NCBI RefSeq assembly: GCF_042648805.1
Contig: NZ_JBHRXZ010000022.1
Coordinates: 434,001-498,000 of the forward strand
DNA: 64,000 nt
Reading direction: 5' to 3'
Source: Azomonas tarimensis
GTDB taxonomy: Bacteria; Pseudomonadota; Gammaproteobacteria; Pseudomonadales; Pseudomonadaceae
This document shows, in pieces, positions 1 through 7,493 of this stretch. Position numbers and translations under genes: made by a program. Every line of letters starts with the position of its first letter. Positions within the stretch are counted from its first letter, which is position 1. The notes under the pieces were generated by a model. That model did no database searches. It saw nothing but the letters and a program-made list of their open reading frames with translations, and was not told the origin of the DNA.

Positions 1-155
1 CGGAAGCCGTGGCCTTCGCGGTGCTGTTCATGAATGCCTTCACACCGCTGATCGACCGTTACTGTCGGCCTCGCGTGTACGGTCGCACCGCGCGTGGCAA
101 GCCACTGGTACCGGCGAAGTGGACCAACACGGTGAAAGAGGTCGACCGCACATGA
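1..155 (+). CDS. rnfD: RnfD, electron transport complex subunit D (C-terminal fragment)
   Basis: Only the last 51 codons are inside the window, read in frame 3 and ending in TGA at 153-155. The segment begins EAVAFAVLFMNAFTPLIDRY, matching the last membrane helix and cytoplasmic tail of RnfD, the membrane subunit that carries covalent FMN in the Rnf ferredoxin:NAD oxidoreductase. The stop overlaps the rnfG start as ATGA, so translation is probably coupled. Identity rests on the short tail plus the rnfG-rnfE-rnfH order that follows. Confidence 0.8.
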   Translation, partial: EAVAFAVLFMNAFTPLIDRYCRPRVYGRTARGKPLVPAKWTNTVKEVDRT

Positions 156-835
156 GCGAGATGAGCAACCCCGCAGAGGCGGCTGCCGAGCAGCCCAGCG
201 AGCCTCGTACCTCCCGGTTCGAACAGTGGCGGGGGAGGATCGAATACCAGGCCATGTCCCTCGGGCTGGTCTGCGCACTTGTGGCCTTGTTGCTGCTGCT
301 GGGCAATCAGGTGACCCATGAGCGGATTGCCTACGAGCGCCTGCAGGACCGCATGGCGGTGATGCGTCAGGTGCTACCCGATGCGCTGTATGACAACCAC
401 CCGCTGGAAGAGTCACTGACCCTTGACGATCCGGAACTTGGCAGGCTGGAGGTGTATCCGGCGCGTCTGGATGGAATGTTGACCGCCATAGCCTTTCAGG
501 TGAGCACACCGGGCTACGGCGGCGCCATCGACCAGCTCATCGCGATCGATACCGAAGGCCGGGTGCTCGGCGTCAGGGTGCTCAGCCACAAGGAAACTCC
601 GGGCCTCGCCGATCGCATCGAGATCAGCCGCAGCGACTGGATGACCGGTTTCGACGGTTTGTCCCTGAGCAACACCCCGCTGAATGAGTGGGCGGTGAAA
701 AAGGACGGTGGCCGCTTCGATCAGTTCGCCGGCGCAACCATTACCCCGCGAGCGGTTGTCCGCGGCGTCTTGCAGGCACTTCAGTTCCAGGCTCGGCAGG
801 CCGAGGCCATTTCGCAGGAGGAGGTACGGCCATGA
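152..835 (+). CDS. rnfG: RnfG, FMN-binding subunit of the Rnf complex
   Basis: 227 residues. A single membrane helix lies near residues 32-52 (ALVALLLLLG), followed by a periplasmic domain. The FMN attachment motif is seen as FAGATITPRAV near the C-terminus; the threonine of S/A-GAT is the residue that carries phosphoester-linked FMN in this family. The start was chosen at MSEMSNPAEA because it overlaps the rnfD stop (ATGA); an upstream in-frame ATG at 119 lies inside rnfD and is unlikely. Rnf uses the ion gradient to push electrons to ferredoxin or flavodoxin, and next to nif genes it is expected to feed nitrogenase reductase. Confidence 0.93.
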   Translation: MSEMSNPAEAAAEQPSEPRTSRFEQWRGRIEYQAMSLGLVCALVALLLLLGNQVTHERIAYERLQDRMAVMRQVLPDALYDNHPLEESLTLDDPELGRLEVYPARLDGMLTAIAFQVSTPGYGGAIDQLIAIDTEGRVLGVRVLSHKETPGLADRIEISRSDWMTGFDGLSLSNTPLNEWAVKKDGGRFDQFAGATITPRAVVRGVLQALQFQARQAEAISQEEVRP

Positions 836-1518
836 GCGAACAAAAGAGTCACTGGCGCTATTTCACCGAGGCGCTGTGGAGCTACAACGTCGCGTTGGTC
901 CAGCTGTTGGCGCTCTGCCCGGCACTGGCGGTGACCACCACGGCCACCAACGGGCTCGGCATGGGCCTGGCGACCACGCTGGTGCTGATCATCACCAACG
1001 CGATCATTTCTTCGCTCCGTCACACGATTTCACCGGCGGTGCGCAACCCCTTGATGATCGGCATCATCGCCGGCGTCGTGACGATGATCGACATGGCCAT
1101 GAACGCCTGGATGCACGAGATGTACAAGGTGCTCGGGCTGTTCATCGCACTGATCGTCACCAACTGCGCGGTTCTAGGCCGGGCCGAGTCCTTTTGCAGC
1201 AAGAACCCGGTGCTGCCCTCAATGATCGATGGACTGGGCATGGGGCTCGGCTTTACCTGGGTGCTGATTGTGATCGGCGGGGTTCGTGAAATCCTCGGCA
1301 GCGGCACCCTGTTCGCCGGTGCGTCGTTGCTCCTGGGTGAGCACTTTCACTGGATGGAACTGACCCTGCTGCCTGACTTTCAGGGCATCCTGCTGGCCAT
1401 CCTGCCGCCAGGCGCCTTTATCGTTCTCGGCTTCCTGCTGGCCTTCAAGCGCGTGGTCGATCGCCGACGTGCCGAGCGTCGCAGCAGGAGCCATGGAGAG
1501 CTGGTGGTGCTGCAGTGA
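832..1518 (+). CDS. rnfE: RnfE, integral membrane subunit of the Rnf complex
   Basis: 228 residues, almost entirely hydrophobic, with about six membrane helices. Family signatures include QLLALCPALAVTTTATNGLG near residue 25 and ISPAVRNPLMIG near residue 65. It starts inside the rnfG stop codon (ATGA), directly after a GGAGG-like site. RnfE pairs with RnfA in the membrane core that binds an iron-sulfur centre and links electron flow to ion transport. Length and order (G-E-H) are normal for the nif-linked rnf operon of Azotobacter and P. stutzeri. Confidence 0.94.
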   Translation: MSEQKSHWRYFTEALWSYNVALVQLLALCPALAVTTTATNGLGMGLATTLVLIITNAIISSLRHTISPAVRNPLMIGIIAGVVTMIDMAMNAWMHEMYKVLGLFIALIVTNCAVLGRAESFCSKNPVLPSMIDGLGMGLGFTWVLIVIGGVREILGSGTLFAGASLLLGEHFHWMELTLLPDFQGILLAILPPGAFIVLGFLLAFKRVVDRRRAERRSRSHGELVVLQ

Positions 1519-1546
1519 CGGCCGCGGCCCGAGCAAGGAGTGAATC

Positions 1547-1810
1547 ATGAAGATTTCCGTGGTGTATGCCGCGGCACACCAACCGGTGCTGCTTAATTGC
1601 CGGGTGGACGACGGCTGCAGTGTGGAGCAGGCCATCGAGCAATCCGGGCTGCTGCGTTACTGCCCGGACATCGACCTGAAAAAACAGAAGGTGGGTGTCT
1701 ACGGCAAATTCGTGAAGCTCGACAGCCTGTTGAAGGAAGGCGACCGCGTGGAGGTCTACCAGCGCATCACGCGGGTGCTCGATGACGATGATGATGACGA
1801 TGACGACTAG
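1547..1810 (+). CDS. rnfH: RnfH-family small ubiquitin-fold protein with polyaspartate tail
   Basis: 87 residues. The body (MKISVVYAAAHQPVLLNCRV through VYQRITRV) is the beta-grasp RnfH/YfjF fold, with the family motif QKVGVYGKFV near residue 45. The role of RnfH is unsettled; it is the last gene of nif-type rnf operons. The C-terminus is unusual: after RITRVL it ends in an uninterrupted run of aspartates encoded by alternating GAT/GAC codons, right before the TAG stop. It has a good GGAG ribosome site and lies 18 bp before nafY, so it is probably cotranscribed. Confidence 0.88.
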   Translation: MKISVVYAAAHQPVLLNCRVDDGCSVEQAIEQSGLLRYCPDIDLKKQKVGVYGKFVKLDSLLKEGDRVEVYQRITRVLDDDDDDDDD

Positions 1811-1828
1811 TCGCCGAGGAGGCCGCTG

Positions 1829-2560
1829 ATGGACACCCCTGAAACACTGAGCCGCGAGACCGCCCTGCGCATCGCACTGGCTGCCCGGGCATTGCCCGGC
1901 ATCAGTCTGGCCCAGTTGCTTGATATGTTGCAGCAGCGCATCGTCGGTCCGCTGACCGAGGAGAGCTTGCAGACGGTCACCGTCACCGATCTGAAGACCG
2001 GCTTCGCCAGTGCCGACGGTGAAGAGGACGGTGAAGACATCGGTATTGGTTTGCCCGCCATCAAGGAGGCGGTCCGCATTCTCTGGGGGGAAAGCAAGGG
2101 CGAGGACCTGCCGCAACCTGTCGAGCTCGCCGAGCTTCCCCCGCGCTCGATCCGCGTGGCGGTAGCCTCCAATTCGGGAGAAAGTCTTGATGGTCACTTC
2201 GGCTCATGCCTGCGCTTCCTGGTCTATCAGGTGAGCGCCGAAGAGATCCATCTGGTTGACGTGCGCTCTGCCTTCGAAGCCGATTTCTCCGAGGATCGAA
2301 ATGCCTTCCGGGTCGACCTGATCAAGGACTGTCAGGTGCTCTACGTCGTGTCGGTGGGCGGCCCGGCAGCGGCCAAGGTGGTTCGCGCCGGCATCTATCC
2401 GATGAAAAAGATCCAGGGCGGTACCGCGCGGGGGGTCATTGGCGAACTGCAGCAGGTCATGGCCGGTTCCCCGCCACCCTGGCTGGCCAAGGCACTCGGA
2501 GCCTCGGCCGAGGAGCGGGTTCGCTTCGCCCTGTCCGGCGATGAGGCCGCACTGCCATGA
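1829..2560 (+). CDS. nafY: NafY, nitrogenase accessory gamma protein
   Basis: 243 residues, the same length as A. vinelandii NafY as I recall it. The N-terminal helical domain (about 1-95) is the part that in NafY binds apo-NifDK. The C-terminal NifX/NafY domain (about 105-232) carries ESLDGHFGSC, whose His123 corresponds to the FeMo-cofactor-binding histidine (His121) known from Azotobacter. It ends with the family motif PPPWLAKALG. It sits at the end of the rnf operon, the NafY position in Azotobacter, and differs from the nifY paralogue at 9.4 kb. Its stop overlaps the next start (ATGA). Confidence 0.9.
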   Translation: MDTPETLSRETALRIALAARALPGISLAQLLDMLQQRIVGPLTEESLQTVTVTDLKTGFASADGEEDGEDIGIGLPAIKEAVRILWGESKGEDLPQPVELAELPPRSIRVAVASNSGESLDGHFGSCLRFLVYQVSAEEIHLVDVRSAFEADFSEDRNAFRVDLIKDCQVLYVVSVGGPAAAKVVRAGIYPMKKIQGGTARGVIGELQQVMAGSPPPWLAKALGASAEERVRFALSGDEAALP

Positions 2561-2952
2561 ACGAATCCCGACGCCTGGTGGCGGTCGCCACCGATCGCCA
2601 GGGCAAGATTGCCTCCCACGCCGGCCGCGCACATCGCTGGGAAGTATTCGACGTCTGGCCCGGCGAGGCGCCGGAAAGCGCTTATTCACTGGTGCTGGCC
2701 GAGCACGCCTGCCTGCATGAATGGCATGTCTGCGATTTCCCCGAACGGCATCCGCTGCATGCCATTGATGTCGCCATTGCCGCCAGCGCGGGTGATGGGG
2801 TGATTCGGCGGCTCGCCGAGCGTGGCGTCGAGTTGCTCTGCACGGACGAGGTCGAGCCGGCCGTGGCCGTGCGAGCCTGGCTGGCAGGTGAGCTGTCTCC
2901 CGGTCTGCCTCATGAGGACCCCGGCTGCGGTGGCGAGGGGCATCAGCACTAG
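2557..2952 (+). CDS. Small NifX/NafY-like domain protein, probable cofactor-binding
   Basis: 131 residues, translationally coupled to nafY (ATGA). The body looks like a stand-alone dinitrogenase iron-molybdenum cofactor-binding domain: a first strand RLVAVATDRQGKIASHAG, then RAHRWEVFDV (the place where family members have HFG....F.VY), and a later VAIAASAGDGVIRRLAERGV segment resembling the conserved glycine motif. The tail is rich in His/Cys/Gly (HEDPGCGGEGHQH), suggesting metal binding. It probably carries or shields a nitrogenase cofactor precursor; this is inferred from fold and neighbour. It is the last gene before the terminator. Confidence 0.65.
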   Translation: MNESRRLVAVATDRQGKIASHAGRAHRWEVFDVWPGEAPESAYSLVLAEHACLHEWHVCDFPERHPLHAIDVAIAASAGDGVIRRLAERGVELLCTDEVEPAVAVRAWLAGELSPGLPHEDPGCGGEGHQH

Positions 2953-3002
2953 CCGAAACGGAAAATGCTCAGTCGACAGCCGCAGCCTGTGAGCGGTCTG
3001 AC

Positions 3003-3032
3003 AAAAAAACCCCACCTTGAGGTGGGGTTTTT
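3003..3032. terminator. Bidirectional intrinsic terminator
   Basis: A perfect stem AACCCCACC / GGTGGGGTT with loop TTGA, flanked by an A-run on the left and a T-run on the right, so it can work on both strands. It separates the rnf-nafY operon from the convergent minus-strand SIR2-like operon. Confidence 0.93.
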
Positions 3033-3046
3033 CATCTTCGGTCCGA

Positions 3047-3610
3047 TCAGACCGGTCCACGGTGCTCGCGCTGATGAGTCATCACCAAGCCCAGGGCCTG
3101 CTCGAAACTGCAGCTTTCCGCTTTCGGTTTGAAGTCGGCCAGGGCGTCGGCCATGGTGATGACCTTGTCCTCGGCGGTCTGTCCCTTGAAGTCTTCCTTG
3201 TCCAGACGGAGATCGTCCATCAGGGTGTTCCAGGCCGCACCTTCGGCATGCGGATAGAGAACGGCGCTGACGCCACCGACTTCGGTCACCACCGGCTTGG
3301 TCAGGTTTTCGACATAGAACAGCAGGCTCGGCGCGGCGGCCAGATCACTGCTGTAGCGTTCCACGAACAGCGGGAAATGGGCAACGCTCACCAGAATGCC
3401 GCTGACCATGGCGATCTTGTCCTGCCGGATCAGTACCGAGGCCTGTTTGACGACCGCGGTGGGCGGCAGGCGGCGTCCGGAAGCGTCGGCGACTTCGCCT
3501 TCTTCAAGCACCAGATCACCACGGAATGCGTCCACCTCGGGTTGGGTGGTGGCACCGTTGACACTGACGTTGCAGAGCAGCGACTTGGATTCATAAGATT
3601 TGAGCAGCAT
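3047..3610 (-). CDS. Unrecognised nif-adjacent protein (187 aa)
   Basis: 187 residues; I do not recognise a family. It is soluble, with no signal peptide or membrane helix, and mostly alternating strand-like and helical segments. Two cysteines are visible (LLCNVS near residue 13, SCSFEQ near 163). A conserved-looking middle includes FYVENLTKPVVTEVGGVSAV. It follows the SIR2-like gene by 24 bp on the same strand and shares its sigma-54 promoter, so it should be made under nitrogen-fixing conditions. It has a ribosome site (GAGGAAGT) before ATG 3610. A job in nitrogenase control or protection is guilt by association only. Confidence 0.75.
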   Translation of the reverse strand: MLLKSYESKSLLCNVSVNGATTQPEVDAFRGDLVLEEGEVADASGRRLPPTAVVKQASVLIRQDKIAMVSGILVSVAHFPLFVERYSSDLAAAPSLLFYVENLTKPVVTEVGGVSAVLYPHAEGAAWNTLMDDLRLDKEDFKGQTAEDKVITMADALADFKPKAESCSFEQALGLVMTHQREHRGPV

Positions 3611-3634
3611 GGGTACTTCCTCGGTTGATGGTAT

Positions 3635-4480
3635 TCAGGCTACCGCCTGGGTTGCGGTTTCGAGCAGCTTCGGCCAGTCGGCGTCGATCAGCTCCAGGGA
3701 TTTGCGGTTGCAAACCTTATGTTCCTTGGGCGTGGCATCGGGTATCAGCGCCCAGCCGGCCGTGTCCGCCGCGTCGTGAATGAGATCGCTCATGACCATG
3801 CGTTCGGTGTCACGGTTGAAGTGCATGCCCAGGAATAGGTAGCGAAGCCCCCGGCGCTTGGCCTTGATCCAGGCGGGCACGGCGAAGCCGCCCATGAGCT
3901 CGGTGATGTAGTCGACGAAGTCGGCATCGCTGGCCACGAAGGTGGGTTTGGGCAGGGGAGTGCCGTGTGGCTTGAAAAGCACTGGTAGGCTGGGGTCGGC
4001 AGTTTCATGGGTGATCGGCCGATACTGCTCGAGGTCCCATTCGTACAGCTCGAACCGGTAGTGGGTTCCCGTCAAGCGTGCGCAGCCCACCACCAGAACG
4101 TGCCGGCGATCCGCATAACACTGCTGCATCAGGGTGTCGCGGTTGCAGTCGATCAGATAGGGCAGTTGCAGACTGGCAAGCCAGCGATGCGCCGGCCCCG
4201 GTGTCCAGCCTGCTCCGCCATAGATGTCGCTGAGAAAGCGCTCGATGAAACTGCGCCCCTTCTTGTTCTCCAGGTGCATGGCCGCCCGGGGGAACTCGTA
4301 CATAAGCCGGGGCGACATAGGCTGCCCCCCGGTCATCGCCAGGATGAGGCTTTCATTGTCAGCGGGAACCTGCTCGCCGCTGGATGGGCGCAATACCCCT
4401 TTCAAAACACCCGGTCCCAGATAGGGAACGACATTGCCGGCTTCCAGCCCGGCGAGGATTTCCTCGTAACTAGTGCTCAC
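3635..4480 (-). CDS. SIR2-like domain protein divergent from nifH
   Basis: 281 residues from a GTG start at 4480, chosen because GGAG lies 8 bases upstream; an in-frame ATG at 4519 lies at the expected transcription start and has no ribosome site. Features of the SIR2-like (NAD-binding Rossmann) superfamily are visible: VVPYLGPGVL near residue 17 (nucleotide-binding loop), LPVLFKPHGT in the middle (the sirtuin-type KxHG strand), and YLFLGMHFNRDTERM late, the usual closing motif. It has no zinc-ribbon cysteine set. Such domains hydrolyse or transfer from NAD, but the substrate here is unknown. It is divergent from nifH, with its own -24/-12 promoter. Confidence 0.82.
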   Translation of the reverse strand: MSTSYEEILAGLEAGNVVPYLGPGVLKGVLRPSSGEQVPADNESLILAMTGGQPMSPRLMYEFPRAAMHLENKKGRSFIERFLSDIYGGAGWTPGPAHRWLASLQLPYLIDCNRDTLMQQCYADRRHVLVVGCARLTGTHYRFELYEWDLEQYRPITHETADPSLPVLFKPHGTPLPKPTFVASDADFVDYITELMGGFAVPAWIKAKRRGLRYLFLGMHFNRDTERMVMSDLIHDAADTAGWALIPDATPKEHKVCNRKSLELIDADWPKLLETATQAVA

Positions 4481-4521
4481 TGGTCTCTCCTGCTCGAAGG
4501 CGTGATTCGGCAGGAGCACTA

Positions 4522-4537
4522 CGCAATATGTAAGCCA
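4522..4537 (-). promoter_or_regulatory. Sigma-54 (-24/-12) promoter of the SIR2-like operon
   Basis: On the minus strand the sequence is TGGCTTACATATTGCG, with GG at 4536-4535 and GC at 4524-4523 and exactly ten bases between. It keeps TGGC and TTGC of the consensus. It lies about 42 bp before the GTG start, giving a leader of about 30 nt. A perfect NifA-type site lies about 100 bp upstream. Confidence 0.78.
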
Positions 4538-4630
4538 GTCACAAATAACAGTTAACCCATTGTTATGAAATGTTTTTTTGGATGACCTCGATTGTTGAGT
4601 CGATCAGCAGTACTGCCAATCGCGACAAAT

Positions 4631-4646
4631 TGTCGGGTTTGCCACA
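4631..4646. promoter_or_regulatory. NifA upstream activator site (TGT-N10-ACA), shared divergent
   Basis: TGT at 4631-4633 and ACA at 4644-4646 with ten bases between, a perfect match to the symmetric NifA site. It is about 95-110 bp upstream of the minus-strand sigma-54 promoter and about 190 bp upstream of the nifH promoter, so one enhancer could serve both directions. Confidence 0.85.
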
Positions 4647-4818
4647 TCACTCCAATGGCGGTGTCAATAAGGCCCGTCGGCTGACATGTCCATTGTTGTT
4701 TTGTCGCCATTGCGGCGTACAGCAGGCGCGGATTGTTATGTATCGCACTGCCTGCCAGAGACCGAGAGGGGGTTATAAGTCCACACAAATCAGCAGGTTA
4801 AGGTTCCTCGCCAAGGCG

Positions 4819-4834
4819 TGGCACGAACGCTGCA
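4819..4834 (+). promoter_or_regulatory. Sigma-54 (-24/-12) promoter of nifH
   Basis: TGGCACGAACGCTGCA: GG at 4820-4821, GC at 4832-4833, ten bases between, with the full TGGCACG -24 half. The start of transcription is expected near 4845, giving a nifH leader of about 65 nt. The rest of the 4481-4909 gap holds the divergent promoter, the NifA site and AT-rich sequence suitable for bending; no gene is seen there. Confidence 0.94.
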
Positions 4835-4909
4835 CTTCTGGAAAGGCGCGGGCTTGTTTGTGCCTACGGCCCACTGATGAAGTGGCAACGAAACCTGAGG
4901 AACTCAATT

Positions 4910-5791
4910 ATGGCAATGCGTCAATGCGCTATCTACGGCAAGGGTGGGATCGGTAAGTCGACTACCACTCAGAACCTCGTCGCAGCTCTCGCCGAATCCG
5001 GCAAGAAAGTGATGATCGTCGGCTGTGACCCCAAAGCCGACTCGACTCGCCTGATTCTGCACTCCAAGGCTCAGAACACCATCATGGAGATGGCTGCTGA
5101 GGCCGGCACCGTTGAAGATCTCGAGCTCGAAGACGTGCTCAAGAGCGGTTACGGCGGCGTTCGTTGCGTCGAGTCGGGCGGCCCTGAGCCGGGTGTTGGC
5201 TGCGCCGGCCGCGGCGTAATCACCGCCATCAACTTCCTCGAGGAAGAAGGCGCCTACGAAGAAGACCTCGACTTCGTGTTCTACGACGTACTGGGCGACG
5301 TGGTCTGCGGCGGCTTCGCCATGCCGATCCGCGAAAACAAGGCTCAGGAAATCTACATCGTCTGCTCCGGCGAAATGATGGCCATGTACGCGGCCAACAA
5401 CATTTCCAAGGGCATCGTGAAGTACGCCAACTCCGGTAGCGTGCGTCTGGCCGGGCTGATCTGCAACAGCCGTAACACCGATCGTGAAGACGAGCTGATC
5501 ATGGCGCTGGCTGAAAAGCTGGGCACTCAGATGATCCACTTCGTTCCGCGTGACAATGTCGTGCAGCGCGCTGAAATCCGCCGCATGACCGTGATCGAGT
5601 ACGACCCGGCTGCCAAGCAGGCCGACGAGTACCGTGCACTCGCCAGCAAGATCGTCGACAACAAGAAGCTCATCATCCCGACGCCTATCACCATGGACGA
5701 GCTCGAAGCTCTGCTGATGGAGTTCGGCATCATGGATGAGGAAGACATGAGCATCGTCGGCAAGACCGCTGCTGACGAAGCAGTGGGCTGA
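4910..5791 (+). CDS. nifH: NifH, nitrogenase Fe protein (dinitrogenase reductase)
   Basis: 293 residues. P-loop GKGGIGKS is at 10-17. Cys98 (GVGCAGRG) and Cys133 (VVCGGF) are the ligands of the [4Fe-4S] cluster shared by the dimer; Arg101 is the residue that is ADP-ribosylated in DraT-containing species. No draT or draG is seen in this window. The start MAMRQCAIYG is as in Azotobacter and follows GAGGA. NifH passes electrons to NifDK with MgATP hydrolysis and also acts in FeMo-cofactor assembly. It is the first gene of nifHDKTY-DUF6129-lrv. Confidence 0.99.
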   Translation: MAMRQCAIYGKGGIGKSTTTQNLVAALAESGKKVMIVGCDPKADSTRLILHSKAQNTIMEMAAEAGTVEDLELEDVLKSGYGGVRCVESGGPEPGVGCAGRGVITAINFLEEEGAYEEDLDFVFYDVLGDVVCGGFAMPIRENKAQEIYIVCSGEMMAMYAANNISKGIVKYANSGSVRLAGLICNSRNTDREDELIMALAEKLGTQMIHFVPRDNVVQRAEIRRMTVIEYDPAAKQADEYRALASKIVDNKKLIIPTPITMDELEALLMEFGIMDEEDMSIVGKTAADEAVG

Positions 5792-5813
5792 TCGCACCGC
5801 TTCAGAAGGACGG

Positions 5814-5868
5814 GGCAGGGCAGATGGGCCCTGCCGGAGTGTCGCGCTGTCCCCCTGCAGTGCGACAC
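5814..5868 (+). other. Two hairpins between nifH and nifD
   Basis: Stem GGCAGGGC (5814-5821) pairs with GCCCTGCC (5828-5835), and GTGTCGC (5839-5845) pairs with GCGACAC (5862-5868). Neither is followed by a T-run, so they look like stabilising or partial-attenuation structures that would leave more nifH than nifDK message. The effect is inferred. Confidence 0.6.
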
Positions 5869-5910
5869 CCGTTTCCCGCAATTGAACGCTAGGTTAGAGG
5901 AGTCATACCC

Positions 5911-7392
5911 ATGTCCGGTATGTCGCGCGAAGAGGTCGAATCCCTCATCCAGGAAGTCCTGGAAGTTTATCCCGAGAAAGCCCGTAAGGACCGTGCCAAG
6001 CACCTGGCACCGAATGATCCGACCCTGGAACAATCGAAGAAGTGCATCACGTCCAACAAGAAGTCCCAGCCGGGTCTGATGACCATCCGTGGTTGCGCCT
6101 ATGCAGGCTCCAAGGGTGTGGTCTGGGGTCCGATCAAGGACATGATCCACATCTCCCATGGTCCGGTGGGTTGCGGCCAGTATTCGCGTGCCGGCCGTCG
6201 TAACTATTACATCGGCACTACCGGTGTGAACGCTTTCGTCACCATGAACTTCACCTCGGACTTCCAGGAGAAGGACATCGTATTCGGCGGCGACAAGAAG
6301 CTGGCCAAGCTGATCGACGAGATCGAAGGCCTGTTCCCGCTGAACAAGGGCATCTCCATCCAGTCCGAGTGCCCGATCGGCCTGATCGGTGACGACATCG
6401 AAGCCGTGGCCAAGAAAAAGGCTGCCGAGCACGAAACCACCGTCGTTCCGGTTCGTTGCGAAGGCTTCCGTGGCGTTTCCCAGTCGCTGGGTCACCACAT
6501 CGCCAACGACGCCGTGCGTGACTGGGTCCTCGACAAGCGCGACGACGACAACAGCTTTGCCGTGACCCCTTACGACGTAGCCGTGATCGGCGACTACAAC
6601 ATCGGTGGTGACGCCTGGTCGTCGCGCATCCTGCTCGAAGAAATGGGCCTGCGCGTCGTGGCTCAGTGGTCCGGTGACGGCACCATCTCCGAGATGGAGC
6701 TGACCCCCAAGGTCAAGCTGAACCTGGTTCACTGCTACCGCTCGATGAACTACATCTCCCGTCACATGGAAGAGAAGTACGGTATCCCATGGATGGAATA
6801 CAACTTCTTCGGCCCGACCAAGACCGTCGAGTCCCTGCGCGCCATCGCTGCGCACTTCGACGACAGCATCAAGGCCAAGTGTGAAGAAGTCATCGCCAAG
6901 TACAAGCCGGAGTGGGACGCGGTCATCGCCAAGTACCGTCCGCGCCTGGAAGGCAAGCGCGTCATGCTGTACATCGGCGGCCTGCGCCCGCGCCACGTCA
7001 TTGGTTCCTACGAGGACCTGGGCATGGAAGTGGTCGGTACCGGTTATGAGTTCGGCCATAACGACGACTACGACCGTACGATGAAGGAAATGGGCTCGGC
7101 CACCCTGCTGTACGACGATGTCACTGGCTACGAATTCGAAGAGTTCGTGAAGAAGATCAAGCCTGACCTGATCGGCTCCGGCATCAAGGAAAAGTACATC
7201 TTCCAGAAGATGGGCGTGCCTTTCCGCCAGATGCACTCCTGGGATTATTCGGGCCCGTACCACGGCTTCGATGGCTTCGCCATCTTTGCCCGTGACATGG
7301 ACATGACCCTGAACAATCCGTGCTGGAACAAGCTGCAGGCGCCCTGGAAGAAGACTGAAGAAGCAGTCGAGAAAGTGGCCGCCAGCGCCTGA
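5911..7392 (+). CDS. nifD: NifD, nitrogenase MoFe protein alpha subunit
   Basis: 493 residues, nearly identical in length and wording to Azotobacter NifD. P-cluster ligands Cys62, Cys88 and Cys154 are present. FeMo-cofactor ligands Cys275 (NLVHCYRS) and His442 (RQMHSWDYSG) are present, as are Gln191, His195 and His196 of SQSLGHH. All positions agree with Azotobacter numbering. It forms the alpha2beta2 MoFe protein with NifK and reduces N2 at FeMo-co. AGAGGAG precedes the ATG. Confidence 0.99.
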   Translation: MSGMSREEVESLIQEVLEVYPEKARKDRAKHLAPNDPTLEQSKKCITSNKKSQPGLMTIRGCAYAGSKGVVWGPIKDMIHISHGPVGCGQYSRAGRRNYYIGTTGVNAFVTMNFTSDFQEKDIVFGGDKKLAKLIDEIEGLFPLNKGISIQSECPIGLIGDDIEAVAKKKAAEHETTVVPVRCEGFRGVSQSLGHHIANDAVRDWVLDKRDDDNSFAVTPYDVAVIGDYNIGGDAWSSRILLEEMGLRVVAQWSGDGTISEMELTPKVKLNLVHCYRSMNYISRHMEEKYGIPWMEYNFFGPTKTVESLRAIAAHFDDSIKAKCEEVIAKYKPEWDAVIAKYRPRLEGKRVMLYIGGLRPRHVIGSYEDLGMEVVGTGYEFGHNDDYDRTMKEMGSATLLYDDVTGYEFEEFVKKIKPDLIGSGIKEKYIFQKMGVPFRQMHSWDYSGPYHGFDGFAIFARDMDMTLNNPCWNKLQAPWKKTEEAVEKVAASA

Positions 7393-7420
7393 TAGCAGTG
7401 TCGTTCACGTAACGTCCGCG

Positions 7421-7441
7421 GCGGCCGGCCTGGCCGGTCGC
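7421..7441 (+). other. Hairpin between nifD and nifK
   Basis: GCGGCCGGC (7421-7429) pairs with GCCGGTCGC-type sequence ending at 7441, with one G-T wobble and a very short loop. There is no T-run. It is probably an mRNA structure of the intercistronic region rather than a terminator. Confidence 0.4.
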
Positions 7442-7493
7442 TGCCGACATCCGTTATCGCCGTTCACAGATAAGTGAGGCGAAGGAGAAAGTC

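Noticed and set aside
40..319. Short minus-strand frames opposite rnfD/rnfG
   Set aside because: They are opposite well supported genes and have no recognisable product.
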